A stretch of DNA of 64,000 bases from Reyranella sp. GTDB taxonomy: Bacteria > Pseudomonadota > Alphaproteobacteria > Reyranellales > Reyranellaceae. A program made the translations under genes and the position numbers. A model generated the notes under the pieces. That model did not search any database and had not been told where the DNA came from. It saw only the letters and a program-made list of their open reading frames with translations. The DNA is taken from contig JAIEOV010000022.1 in the NCBI GenBank assembly GCA_019750135.1, positions 124,001-188,000 on the forward strand, written 5' to 3'. Positions 27,688-35,487 of this stretch are shown piece by piece (the stretch's first letter is position 1; every line of letters begins with the position of its first letter).

Positions 27688-28695
27688 CTACTTGAAGATC
27701 TGCTTGGCCAGTTCGAGCATGGCGTCCTGCCGCTCGGGCACGGTGGTGCCCAGCGCCTTGGTCGCGAGCAGCGGCCGCAGCTCCTCGATGGTCTTCTCGA
27801 TCACGCCCTTGACGACGGGATTGTAGCCGGCGTTGGCGTAGATGATCTGCTGCTCGGGTTCGAGATAGAAGTTCATGAACAGCCGCGCCGCGTTGGAGTG
27901 GGGCGCATTCTTCAGCATGGCGAGGTCGAAGCGGACGTAAGGACGTCCCTCGACGGGCACGATCGGCTTGATCGGCAGGCCCTTCAGCGTGTTGGTGTCC
28001 TGCAGCGAGAACGGCAGGTAGAGCGGGTACTCGCCGCGCGCCACGCGCCGCTCGCTGTTGGCGATGTCGCGCGAGAAGACCGGCTTCTGGGTCGCCAGCT
28101 TCTCGATGAACTCCTTGCCGAACGTGTCGTACATCACGACGAAGAACACCGCACCGCCGCCCAGCGCACGGTAGTCGTCGGACAGGATCTTGCCCGTCCA
28201 TCTGGGATCGAGAATGTCCTTCCAGCTCTTGGGCTCGTCGGCCGGTTTCACCAGGTTGCGGTTGATCATCAGGGCATAGCTGATGACCTCGGCCGGAACG
28301 CGGATGTCGTCGGCCTCGTATGGCGGCACGATGTTCTTGATGTTGGGGATGAGGCCGTGCGGCTGGAAGTTGCCGTCGCGGGTCATCAGCCAGGTTGTCG
28401 TGCTGCCGTTGTGATGGACGTCGCCCAGGAAGCGTCCGGCCGCCTGCTCGACGCGCACACGTTCGCGAACCTCGCTGGCGCGCGCCTCCAGGAGCTCGAC
28501 CGAGATGCCGTACTTCTGCTCGAAGGCCTTGGTGACCGCCTTGAGCGAGGGGGAGCCGATCGAGGCGGTGTAGATGACGAGCTTGCCTTCCTTCTTGGCG
28601 GCGTCCGGCACCTTGGCCCAGTCGTCCTGCGCCCAGGCACGGCCGCCGATCGCGGCGCTTGCTGCCAGGATTCCGAGTACGCGTCTCCTCAACAT
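27688..28695 (-). CDS. Periplasmic solute-binding protein A
   Basis: The 335-residue protein has a signal peptide (LGILAASAAIGGRAWAQ). The mature part starts DDWAKVPDAAKKEGKLVIYT, the pattern of the iron-type (AfuA/FutA-like) solute-binding family. SWKDILDPRWTGKI is typical of the same group. I see no diagnostic Tyr cluster for Fe3+, and the gene sits with an oxygenase, so an organic substrate is more likely. It precedes ATPase A in operon A; in cluster B the binding protein precedes the permease instead. Confidence 0.88.
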   Translation of the reverse strand: MLRRRVLGILAASAAIGGRAWAQDDWAKVPDAAKKEGKLVIYTASIGSPSLKAVTKAFEQKYGISVELLEARASEVRERVRVEQAAGRFLGDVHHNGSTTTWLMTRDGNFQPHGLIPNIKNIVPPYEADDIRVPAEVISYALMINRNLVKPADEPKSWKDILDPRWTGKILSDDYRALGGGAVFFVVMYDTFGKEFIEKLATQKPVFSRDIANSERRVARGEYPLYLPFSLQDTNTLKGLPIKPIVPVEGRPYVRFDLAMLKNAPHSNAARLFMNFYLEPEQQIIYANAGYNPVVKGVIEKTIEELRPLLATKALGTTVPERQDAMLELAKQIFK

Positions 28696-28714
28696 GGTCC
28701 CATCCCTTCCCTGT

Positions 28715-30445
28715 TCAGAGCGTGCTGATGCGCTTCTTGATGAACTTGAGCTGGACCCAGCGGAACACCAGGACCAGTACCAGCATCACCAGGCCGATGA
28801 CGCTCACTTCCTCGGGCTTGCCGCTCACCCACATCTTCAGCATGACCACCGACAGCACCTCGGTGCCGGGCGCGTAGAGCAGGATCGAGGCGCTGAGCTC
28901 GCGCATGATGCCGAAGAAGATCAGCACCCAGCCGACCGCGAAGGCGGGCCAGGCCAGCGCGATCAGGATGCGGCCCAAGGTCTGCCACCAGCCGGCGCCG
29001 TGCACGCGGCTGCATTCCTCGATGTCGTTGGCGATCTGCTGGTAGGCGGCCGAGGTGACGCGCACCGCGACCGGCGTGCCGAGCGCGATATAGGCCAGCA
29101 GCAGCGCCCACAAGGTGCCGTAGATCGGGATGGCGTGCGGCAGGATGGCGAAGCCCCACAGGAACCCGATGCCCAAAACCATCCCAGGCATCATCCAGGG
29201 CAACCAGGCCAGAAGGTCGATCAGGCGGCGGCCGCGCCAGCGCGTGCGCGTGGTGACGTAGGCCACGATGCCGCCGAGCGCCATGGTCGCGGTGGCGCCG
29301 ACGAAGCCCAGCAGCATGGTGTTGCCGAAGGCGCGCCAGAAGCTCGAATTTTCCCAGACGCTGCGATAGTGCTCGAAGGTCAGCATGTCGGCTTCGTAGA
29401 AGCCGAAGAACTTGAAGAACGAGCTGAGCAGCAGCTGGCCGATGGGCAGCGCTACGGTGAGCACGAAGAACACGATGCAGATGCCGAAGGTGACCCAGCG
29501 CATCCGACCGAGCCGCGTGATGTTGGGCGCGTAGCCCTTGCCGGTCACGGTGGTGAAGGTGCGGCCGCGCAGCAGCCGGCTCTGCATCACCAGCAGCAGG
29601 AACATCAGCGCAAGCGCCGCGAAGGAGAGCGCCGTCGCCGACTGGTAGTCGGGCTGCGCCCGCTGGGTGATCGAGTTGTAGATCGCGGTGGTGATGACCT
29701 CGATGCCGACCGGCGTGCCGAAGAACACCGCCGATTCGAAGGATTCGATGCCGCGGATGAAGCTCAGGATGAAGGCGCTGGTGGTGACCGGCAGCATCAA
29801 GGCGAAGGTGACGCGCCAGAAGGTCTGCCAGCGTGTCGCCCCCGACATGCGGCTCGATTCCTCGAGCGCGGGGTCCATGGCACGGAAGGCGTCGACGACG
29901 AACAGGAATATGAACGGCGTCGAGTACTGCATCATGTGCCAGATGACGCCGCCGTAGGAGTAGACGTCGACCAGGGTGCCGTCGCTGCCCGTGAGCCAGC
30001 GCCAGGCGAGGTTGATGGTGCCGACCTGGGCGTTGCCCAGCATCGCCCAGGCCGTCGCCGTCAGGATCGGCGGGATGAAGAACGGCAGCGTGATCAGCAC
30101 CTCCAGCACGCCGCGGCCCGGCGTGTCGGTGCGCGCCACGATCCAGGCCAGCAGCACGGCCAGCGCGAGCGCCAGCACCGTCTTGACCAGGGAAATGCCG
30201 ACGGTGTTGGCCAGCACCACCAGGTTCTCGGGCGTGGCGATGGCGACGTAGCCGTTGAGGTTGAACTCGCCGGGAATGCCGGGCGGCGTCGAATGCAGGC
30301 TGCCGTAGAGCAGCATCAGCATGGGATAGAGCGACAGGAAACAGAGGACCGCGATCAGCGCGGCGATGCCTGCCGGCCGGCCCCAGCGCCACAGGCCGGC
30401 GGCCGACATCCTGCGCTCGCCCAAGGGGGCGGCAACGGTCACCAT
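28715..30445 (-). CDS. ABC transporter double permease A
   Basis: The 576-residue membrane protein contains two BPD_transp_1 halves, each about six helices, as in FbpB/SfuB-type fused permeases. The EAA loops are recognisable: EESSRMSGATRWQTFWRVTF in the first half and IEECSRVHGAGWWQTLGRIL in the second. These loops dock the ATPase A dimer. The gene follows Rieske A after an 80-base spacer that contains two small stem-loops. Confidence 0.92.
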   Translation of the reverse strand: MVTVAAPLGERRMSAAGLWRWGRPAGIAALIAVLCFLSLYPMLMLLYGSLHSTPPGIPGEFNLNGYVAIATPENLVVLANTVGISLVKTVLALALAVLLAWIVARTDTPGRGVLEVLITLPFFIPPILTATAWAMLGNAQVGTINLAWRWLTGSDGTLVDVYSYGGVIWHMMQYSTPFIFLFVVDAFRAMDPALEESSRMSGATRWQTFWRVTFALMLPVTTSAFILSFIRGIESFESAVFFGTPVGIEVITTAIYNSITQRAQPDYQSATALSFAALALMFLLLVMQSRLLRGRTFTTVTGKGYAPNITRLGRMRWVTFGICIVFFVLTVALPIGQLLLSSFFKFFGFYEADMLTFEHYRSVWENSSFWRAFGNTMLLGFVGATATMALGGIVAYVTTRTRWRGRRLIDLLAWLPWMMPGMVLGIGFLWGFAILPHAIPIYGTLWALLLAYIALGTPVAVRVTSAAYQQIANDIEECSRVHGAGWWQTLGRILIALAWPAFAVGWVLIFFGIMRELSASILLYAPGTEVLSVVMLKMWVSGKPEEVSVIGLVMLVLVLVFRWVQLKFIKKRISTL

Positions 30446-30465
30446 CCTCGCGCCTCCTCCCGCCC

Positions 30466-30512
30466 GAAGCGCCGACGCGCTTCAGGCCATGCGATGGCTG
30501 TCTGGAGCAGCC
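30466..30512. repeat. Two small stem-loops between Rieske A and permease A
   Basis: GAAGCGC-CGAC-GCGCTTC (30466-30483) is a perfect 7-bp stem with a 4-base loop. GGCTG-TCTGGAG-CAGCC (30496-30512) is a 5-bp stem with a 7-base loop. Cluster B has stem-loops at the matching place, downstream of its oxygenase. They may set different message levels for enzyme and transporter. Confidence 0.5.
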
Positions 30513-30525
30513 TTTGTCGCTTCAG

Positions 30526-31860
30526 CTACTCGGCCGCCAGCGGCAGCCCGTTCCTGTTCAGCAAGCCCAGCGGGCTCTTGGCGGTCTGCAGCTTCTCGGC
30601 ATAGGCATCGAGCCAGTCCTGCTCGATCGGCGCCACGAACGCGCCGCCGCGCGCGCCGAGATAGATGTCGGGATTGTCGACCGTGGCCGGCACCTTCTTC
30701 TCGTTCATCAGCTCCTGCGCGGCCTGGATGCAGCGCCTGCGGGTGATGGCGATCATGCGGTCCGAAGGTGCCAGATGTTCCAGGCTGCGATCGACGATCT
30801 CGCCCATGCACTCGATCATCGCCTGGTCCTGCCGGCCGATGCCCTGGATGCCGGTGTAGTTGACGGTCTTCTGCATGTCGCGGTCGATCAGGTAGTCGTT
30901 CTCGCGATTGGCCTTGAGCCGCCAGCGTCCGAACCAGTCGTTGGTGTTCGGCAGGTACTCGACGTCGGGCTTCAGGCCGGGAATCCAGTCGCCGTTCTTC
31001 AGCAACTCGAGCGCACGCGTCTTGCCCTTCCAGGTGACGTTGTAGGTCATGGTGTGGGTGTCATCCATCGGCACGTTCAAGGTGCAGGCGACCTGGTCCT
31101 CGAAGAAGCCGTTGGGCGTGAGCGTGATGAACGGGAACATGAAGTGGGCGAAGCGATAGTAATACTGTCCCGCTTCGGCCGGCCGGTAGGCCGTGTACAT
31201 GGTGCCCCACTCGGTCTCGGTCGACTTGTAGTCCGGCGCGCGATCGCCCACGCCCCACTTGTGGATCGTGTCGGGCGAGACGTCGTCCATCGTCAATCCG
31301 CCGACATGCAGGAAGCCGAAATGCGAGGTGTCGATGTCGCCCTCGAGCGACTGGAACCAGTTGCACTCGCGCATGTGCACGCGGGTGATGCGCTCTTCCT
31401 CGGGCAACATCAGTACTTCGATGTTGGGCAGCGAAGGCGCGTCCTTGCGGCTGCCCATATAGGTCCAGACGAAGCCCGCACGCTCGACCACCCGGTAGGA
31501 CTTGGCCTTGATGCGCGCCTTGAAATCCTGCGCCGGGGGCACGTTCGGCATGTCGACGCAGTTGCCTTCGACGTCGAACTTCCAGCCGTGATAGACGCAG
31601 CGCAATCCGCCTTCCTCGTTGCGCCCGAAGAACAGCGAGGCGCAACGGTGCGGGCAACGATGCTCCATGATGCCGACGCGGCCGTCGGTGTCGCGGAAGG
31701 CGATCAGCTGCTCGCCCAGCAGCATCAGGCGCATCGGCTCACCGTCGGATTTCAATTCGGAAGAAAGACACGCGGGGATCCAATACTCCCGCATCAGGTT
31801 GCCCATCGGGGTCCCTGGACCCGTACGCGTCAGCATGTCGTTAGCGGCGGCTGTGAGCAT
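30526..31860 (-). CDS. Rieske non-heme iron oxygenase A (phthalate-dioxygenase-like alpha subunit)
   Basis: The 444-residue protein has a Rieske [2Fe-2S] domain (Cys69-x-His71 in CPH and Cys88-x2-His91 in CVYH). The mononuclear iron site shows in LEGDIDTSHFGFLH (His180, His185). An NW-Q-LEGD bridge Asp joins the two centres. Lack of a beta subunit fits the homotrimeric phthalate 4,5-dioxygenase/vanillate demethylase-like group, which hydroxylate or demethylate aromatic acids. The start 31860 follows GGAGGAACAC. By eye, 77 of the first 100 residues match Rieske B without gaps. No ferredoxin reductase gene is in the cluster, so electrons must come from elsewhere. Confidence 0.93.
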   Translation of the reverse strand: MLTAAANDMLTRTGPGTPMGNLMREYWIPACLSSELKSDGEPMRLMLLGEQLIAFRDTDGRVGIMEHRCPHRCASLFFGRNEEGGLRCVYHGWKFDVEGNCVDMPNVPPAQDFKARIKAKSYRVVERAGFVWTYMGSRKDAPSLPNIEVLMLPEEERITRVHMRECNWFQSLEGDIDTSHFGFLHVGGLTMDDVSPDTIHKWGVGDRAPDYKSTETEWGTMYTAYRPAEAGQYYYRFAHFMFPFITLTPNGFFEDQVACTLNVPMDDTHTMTYNVTWKGKTRALELLKNGDWIPGLKPDVEYLPNTNDWFGRWRLKANRENDYLIDRDMQKTVNYTGIQGIGRQDQAMIECMGEIVDRSLEHLAPSDRMIAITRRRCIQAAQELMNEKKVPATVDNPDIYLGARGGAFVAPIEQDWLDAYAEKLQTAKSPLGLLNRNGLPLAAE

Positions 31861-31873
31861 GTGTTCCTCCGGT

Positions 31874-31899
31874 CTGTACGTACAGCGTACTATTGTACG
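31874..31899. promoter_or_regulatory. Predicted operator for Rieske A operon
   Basis: Two adjoining palindromes: CTGTACGTACAG (31874-31885, perfect) and CGTACTATTGTACG (31886-31899). The second shares 12 of 14 positions with CGTACTAAAGTACG before Rieske B. They lie 14-39 bases upstream of the Rieske A start, where a bound IclR protein would cover the promoter exit or ribosome loading area. Confidence 0.65.
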
Positions 31900-32027
31900 A
31901 TGAGCTTACATTCGCGCGGTCGGGCGGACAAGTCTGCCGGACGCCAGAGTGCGCCTGTGCCCGAGGGATGGCCACGGGCGGCGGCACCGTTTGCATCGAT
32001 TTTTGCGGCGAGCTAAGGCATCGCCCC

Positions 32028-32831
32028 ATGCCTCGATTGAATGCGAAGGATGCGGCCAGGCGACAAGCTGCCGGGCACGGAACACACCATGTCGAGGCGC
32101 TGGCCCGCGGACTGACGGTCATCCGTGCCTTCGGCCGCGACCGTTCGGCCATGACGTTGAGCGATGTGGCGCGGGCGACCACTCTGCCCAAACCGACGGT
32201 GCGGCGCGTGCTTCTTACCCTGGTCGACCTGGGCTATGCGGAGACCGACGGTCGCCAGTTCACGCTCGCCCCTGCCGTGCTCAGCCTGGCTGCAGCCTAT
32301 CTCGGCTCCGACCTGGTGTCGACCGTGCTCCAGCCGGTTTGCGACAAGGTGATGAAGCTCACCGGCGAGGCCTGCTTCGTCGGCGTTCTCGACGGGCAGG
32401 AGATCGTGATGATCGCCCATGCCTCGACGCGTTTTCCGCTCGGTCTCGCCTCGCATGTCGGGATGAGGATGTCGGCATTCTCGACCGCCGCGGGGCGCGT
32501 GCTGCTGGGACTGCTGCCCGAGGAGGAGCTCGATGAGCGCCTGAAGGGCGCGCGGCTCAAGGGCAGCACGAAGTTCACCCTGACCGACAAGGCCAAGCTG
32601 CGCTCGACCATCGTGCGCGGCCGTGCCGACGGCTACTGCATCACCAAGCAGGAGGCGGCGATCGGCTTTTGCGCGGTTGCCGTCCCGTTGCGTCGCGTCG
32701 ACGGCCGCGCCATCGGCGCCATCAGCATTCCGGCCCTCGCCGAGCGCGTCGCCGCCAATCCGCGCATCATGGACACCTTCCTCAAGGTCCTGCGCGATCA
32801 GGTCGACGCCCTGAGCGGCCAGCTCATCTGA
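32028..32831 (+). CDS. IclR family transcriptional regulator B
   Basis: ATG 32028 (MPRLNAKDAARRQ) gives 267 residues, matching regulator A; a longer frame from 31893 has a Cys-rich leader unlike the family and would overlap the operator. The helix-turn-helix reads MTLSDVARATTLPKPTVRRVL. The effector domain includes FSTAAGRVLLGLLPEEELDE and FCAVAVPLRRVDG. It is divergent from Rieske A and upstream of Rieske B on the same strand, between the two predicted operators, so it is the best candidate for the shared regulator. Confidence 0.9.
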   Translation: MPRLNAKDAARRQAAGHGTHHVEALARGLTVIRAFGRDRSAMTLSDVARATTLPKPTVRRVLLTLVDLGYAETDGRQFTLAPAVLSLAAAYLGSDLVSTVLQPVCDKVMKLTGEACFVGVLDGQEIVMIAHASTRFPLGLASHVGMRMSAFSTAAGRVLLGLLPEEELDERLKGARLKGSTKFTLTDKAKLRSTIVRGRADGYCITKQEAAIGFCAVAVPLRRVDGRAIGAISIPALAERVAANPRIMDTFLKVLRDQVDALSGQLI

Positions 32832-32968
32832 GCTCCCGCGGCGCGCTGGCAGCGGCGTCCGTCATTTCAGCAACGCTAATTTGCGTCCCCGCGCTTCATC
32901 TGCCGCGCGTTCGATTCTATAATCGTACTAAAGTACGGACAGCGTACGACTTTGAGGAGGATGGCCTA
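32832..32968 (+). promoter_or_regulatory. Promoter and operator of Rieske B operon
   Basis: A perfect TATAAT (32918-32923) is followed at once by the palindrome CGTACTAAAGTACG (32924-32937) and the related AGCGTACG. A weak -35 (TTCATC, 32895-32900) is 17 bases upstream. The palindrome would cover the transcription start, a position expected for repression. A GAGGAGG ribosome site (32954-32960) precedes the Rieske B ATG at 32969; a two-codon ATG-GCC-TAA reading overlaps that ATG. Confidence 0.65.
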
Positions 32969-34309
32969 ATGCTCTCGATGGACAGCAACGACATTCTGAC
33001 GCGCGTTGGACCAGGCACGCCGATGGGCGATCTGATGCGCGAGTACTGGATCCCGGCCTGCCTGCCGCAGGAGCTGGAGCGCGATGCCACGCCGATGCGC
33101 CTGAAGCTGCTGGGCGAGAAGCTGATTGCCTTCCGTGACAGTTCCGGCCGCATCGGCATCATGGATCACCGTTGCCCGCATCGTTGCGCCTCGATGTTCT
33201 TCGGTCGCAACGAAGAAGGCGGCGTGCGCTGCGCCTATCACGGCTGGAAGTTCGACGTCGACGGCAACTGCCTCGACATGCCCAACATCCCGGAGGACCA
33301 GCGTTTCACCGAGCGCGTGAAGGCCAAGGCCTACAAGGTCGCCGAGCTCGGCGGCATGGTCTGGGTCTACATGGGCAAGCGTGCGGTGCCGCCGCCGCTG
33401 CCTGCGCTGGAAGTCTTCGGACTGCCCGAGAGCGAGCGCATCGTCATGTGCCACCAGCGCGACTGCAACTGGCTGCAGTCGCTCGAAGGCGACATCGACA
33501 CGTCGCATTTCGGCTTCCTGCATGTCGGCGGCGTGAAGCCCGACGACGTCGATCCCAACACCATGCATCGCTGGGGCCTGGTCGACCGCGCGCCGCGCTA
33601 CCACGTCAAGGAAACCGACTGGGGCACGATGTACGATGCCTACCGCCCGGCCGGCCCCGGCAACTACTTCCACCGCTTCGCCCACTTCGCGTTCCCGTGC
33701 TTCGCCATGGTGCCGGACGGCACGTTCAGCAACATGATCCAGGCGACGCTGTCGGTGCCGCTCGATGACAGCCACACCATGACCTACGTGCTGGCCTGGT
33801 CGAAGCGCGAGCAGGCGCTGCGCACGCTCAAGGACGGCAGCGCCATTCCCGGCGCGGCGCTGACGCGCGACTTCCTGCCGACCACGACCGACTGGCTCGG
33901 CCGCTGGCGGCTGAAGGCCAACCGGGAGAACGACTATCTGATCGACCGCGAGGAGCAGAAGAGCGGCAAGTCGTTCTCCGGCATCCAGGGCATCGGCCAG
34001 CAGGACCAGGCCATGGTCGAGAGCATGGAAGGTCCCGACGAGGGCATCGTCGACCGCAGCTTCGAGCATCTGGCGCCCAGCGACCGCATGATCGCCATGA
34101 CGCGGCGGCGCATCATCGCGGCCGCGCAGGCGCACCAGAAGGACGGCTCGACGCCGCCGACCGTCGACCGGCCCGACCTGATGCGCGGTGCGCGCGGCGG
34201 CTCGTTCGTCGCCTCCGACAAGATCGACTGGCTCGACGCCTATGCCGAGGAGCTGCGCAAGGCGCAGAGCCCGATGGACTTCCTGATGCGGGCCCAGGCC
34301 GCAGAGTAG
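32969..34309 (+). CDS. Rieske non-heme iron oxygenase B (phthalate-dioxygenase-like alpha subunit)
   Basis: The start 32969 (MLSMDSNDIL) is chosen because it aligns residue for residue with Rieske A and has GAGGAGG 8 bases upstream. Key residues fall at the same numbers as in A: Cys69/His71 and Cys88/His91 in the Rieske cluster, His180/His185 in DIDTSHFGFLH. The protein (446 aa) diverges more after residue 230, where the substrate pocket of this family lies, so a related but different substrate is plausible. It is the first gene of operon B and also lacks a reductase partner nearby. Confidence 0.93.
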   Translation: MLSMDSNDILTRVGPGTPMGDLMREYWIPACLPQELERDATPMRLKLLGEKLIAFRDSSGRIGIMDHRCPHRCASMFFGRNEEGGVRCAYHGWKFDVDGNCLDMPNIPEDQRFTERVKAKAYKVAELGGMVWVYMGKRAVPPPLPALEVFGLPESERIVMCHQRDCNWLQSLEGDIDTSHFGFLHVGGVKPDDVDPNTMHRWGLVDRAPRYHVKETDWGTMYDAYRPAGPGNYFHRFAHFAFPCFAMVPDGTFSNMIQATLSVPLDDSHTMTYVLAWSKREQALRTLKDGSAIPGAALTRDFLPTTTDWLGRWRLKANRENDYLIDREEQKSGKSFSGIQGIGQQDQAMVESMEGPDEGIVDRSFEHLAPSDRMIAMTRRRIIAAAQAHQKDGSTPPTVDRPDLMRGARGGSFVASDKIDWLDAYAEELRKAQSPMDFLMRAQAAE

Positions 34310-34326
34310 TTGCGGCCGCAACGCGC

Positions 34327-34390
34327 GAGACGCCGCGCCAAGCGTCTCCTTCGCAAGCAAGGCGCTCCTGAGAGAGCGTTCTTGCGGAGG
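34327..34390. repeat. Tandem stem-loops between Rieske B and binding protein B
   Basis: GAGACGC/GCGTCTC (34327-34333, 34342-34348) is a perfect 7-bp stem. A second, longer hairpin at 34348-34390 pairs CCTTCGCAAG with CTTGCGGAGG (one mismatch) and CGCTC with GAGCG. They fill the 116-base spacer before the binding-protein ribosome site (AAGGAGG). Confidence 0.55.
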
Positions 34391-34425
34391 CAAGTCAGGC
34401 AACGACCGACAAGGAGGAACACGTC

Positions 34426-35481
34426 ATGCAGGCCAAGGATTTGCGCCCGTCGCGCCGCGCCGTGATGGCCGGCGCTCTCGCTTTCACCGCCGCGCCGGCA
34501 ATCCGGCCCGCCTCGGCGCAGCCGGCCGCCGGCGTCTCGCCGCAGCTTGCCGAGCTCTACGAGAAGGCCAAGCCCGAGAACGAGGTCACGATCTGGGCGC
34601 CCGGCGCGCCGTCGGTGCAATGGATTCCGGCGGAGTTCGCCAAGCGCTTCCCCGGCGTGAAGGTGAACTGGCTGGGCGACCAGCAGGCCAGCTCGCGGCT
34701 GATCGCCGAGAAACGCGCCGGCCGGCACGCCGTCGATGTCTGGACCTTCTCGCTCGGCGGCACGCTCGAGGTGCAGAAGCGCGGTCTCCTCGAGAAGGTC
34801 GACTGGCGCCAGTACGGAGCGCAGGATCGCGACATCTTCTGGGACGGCGAGGCGGTGTGTAACCACAACTACGTCTACGCCCCGATCTACGCCAAGGCCA
34901 AGCTCGCCAAGGAGCAGGTTCCTCGGGCCTGGGAGGCGATGCTCGATGCGCAATGGAACGACAAGCTCGTGTCGGACAGCTTCCTGCTGCCGCGGCTGGG
35001 CGGCTATCTCGCGATCGACTGGGGCCTCGATCGGACGGAGAAGTGGATCAAGACCCTGATCGAGCAGCGCAAGCTCCTGGTCGCGACCTCGCCGGTGGCG
35101 AACTTCCTGAAGTCGGGCGAGCGTCAGCTCGCTGTCGCCGAAAGCGTCAGCGGCGCCTTCCTGATGAACAAGGATGGCATAAATGTCGGATACCAGGTGA
35201 TGGAGATGGTGCCGGCGACCCAGTTCGTGCTCGGCGCGATCAAGCAGGCGCCGCATCCCAACGCGAGCAAGCTCCTGATCGCCTGGCTGCTGACGCCGGA
35301 GGCGAAGATGCTCTACGAGGAGCTGGCCGGGCAGGCCGATATCCGCGCCAACTCCAAGTCGCCGCTGGCGCAGGAGATCAAGGCGGTCGGATCCAAAGTC
35401 ATCTACGAGGATGTCGAGACGATGAATCAGCGCGCCGAGTACTACCGCAAGCTGGTGGCAATCGTCCGCGGCCAGGGCTGA
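34426..35481 (+). CDS. Periplasmic solute-binding protein B
   Basis: The 351-residue protein begins with a Tat-like signal (RPSRRAVMAGALAFTAAPAI). The mature part has NEVTIWAPGAPSVQWIPAEF and KLVSDSFLLPRLGGYLAIDW, typical of the extracellular solute-binding (SBP_bac_6/11-like) family. The ATG follows AAGGAGGAACACGTC. It would deliver substrate to permease B. Sequence resemblance to binding protein A is much lower than between the oxygenases, suggesting the two systems capture different ligands. Confidence 0.87.
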   Translation: MQAKDLRPSRRAVMAGALAFTAAPAIRPASAQPAAGVSPQLAELYEKAKPENEVTIWAPGAPSVQWIPAEFAKRFPGVKVNWLGDQQASSRLIAEKRAGRHAVDVWTFSLGGTLEVQKRGLLEKVDWRQYGAQDRDIFWDGEAVCNHNYVYAPIYAKAKLAKEQVPRAWEAMLDAQWNDKLVSDSFLLPRLGGYLAIDWGLDRTEKWIKTLIEQRKLLVATSPVANFLKSGERQLAVAESVSGAFLMNKDGINVGYQVMEMVPATQFVLGAIKQAPHPNASKLLIAWLLTPEAKMLYEELAGQADIRANSKSPLAQEIKAVGSKVIYEDVETMNQRAEYYRKLVAIVRGQG

Positions 35482-35487
35482 CCGCCG

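Noticed and set aside
31893-32027. Extended N-terminus for IclR B
   Set aside because: It would add 45 Cys-rich residues not seen in the paralogue and would start inside the operator; ATG 32028 matches IclR A in length.
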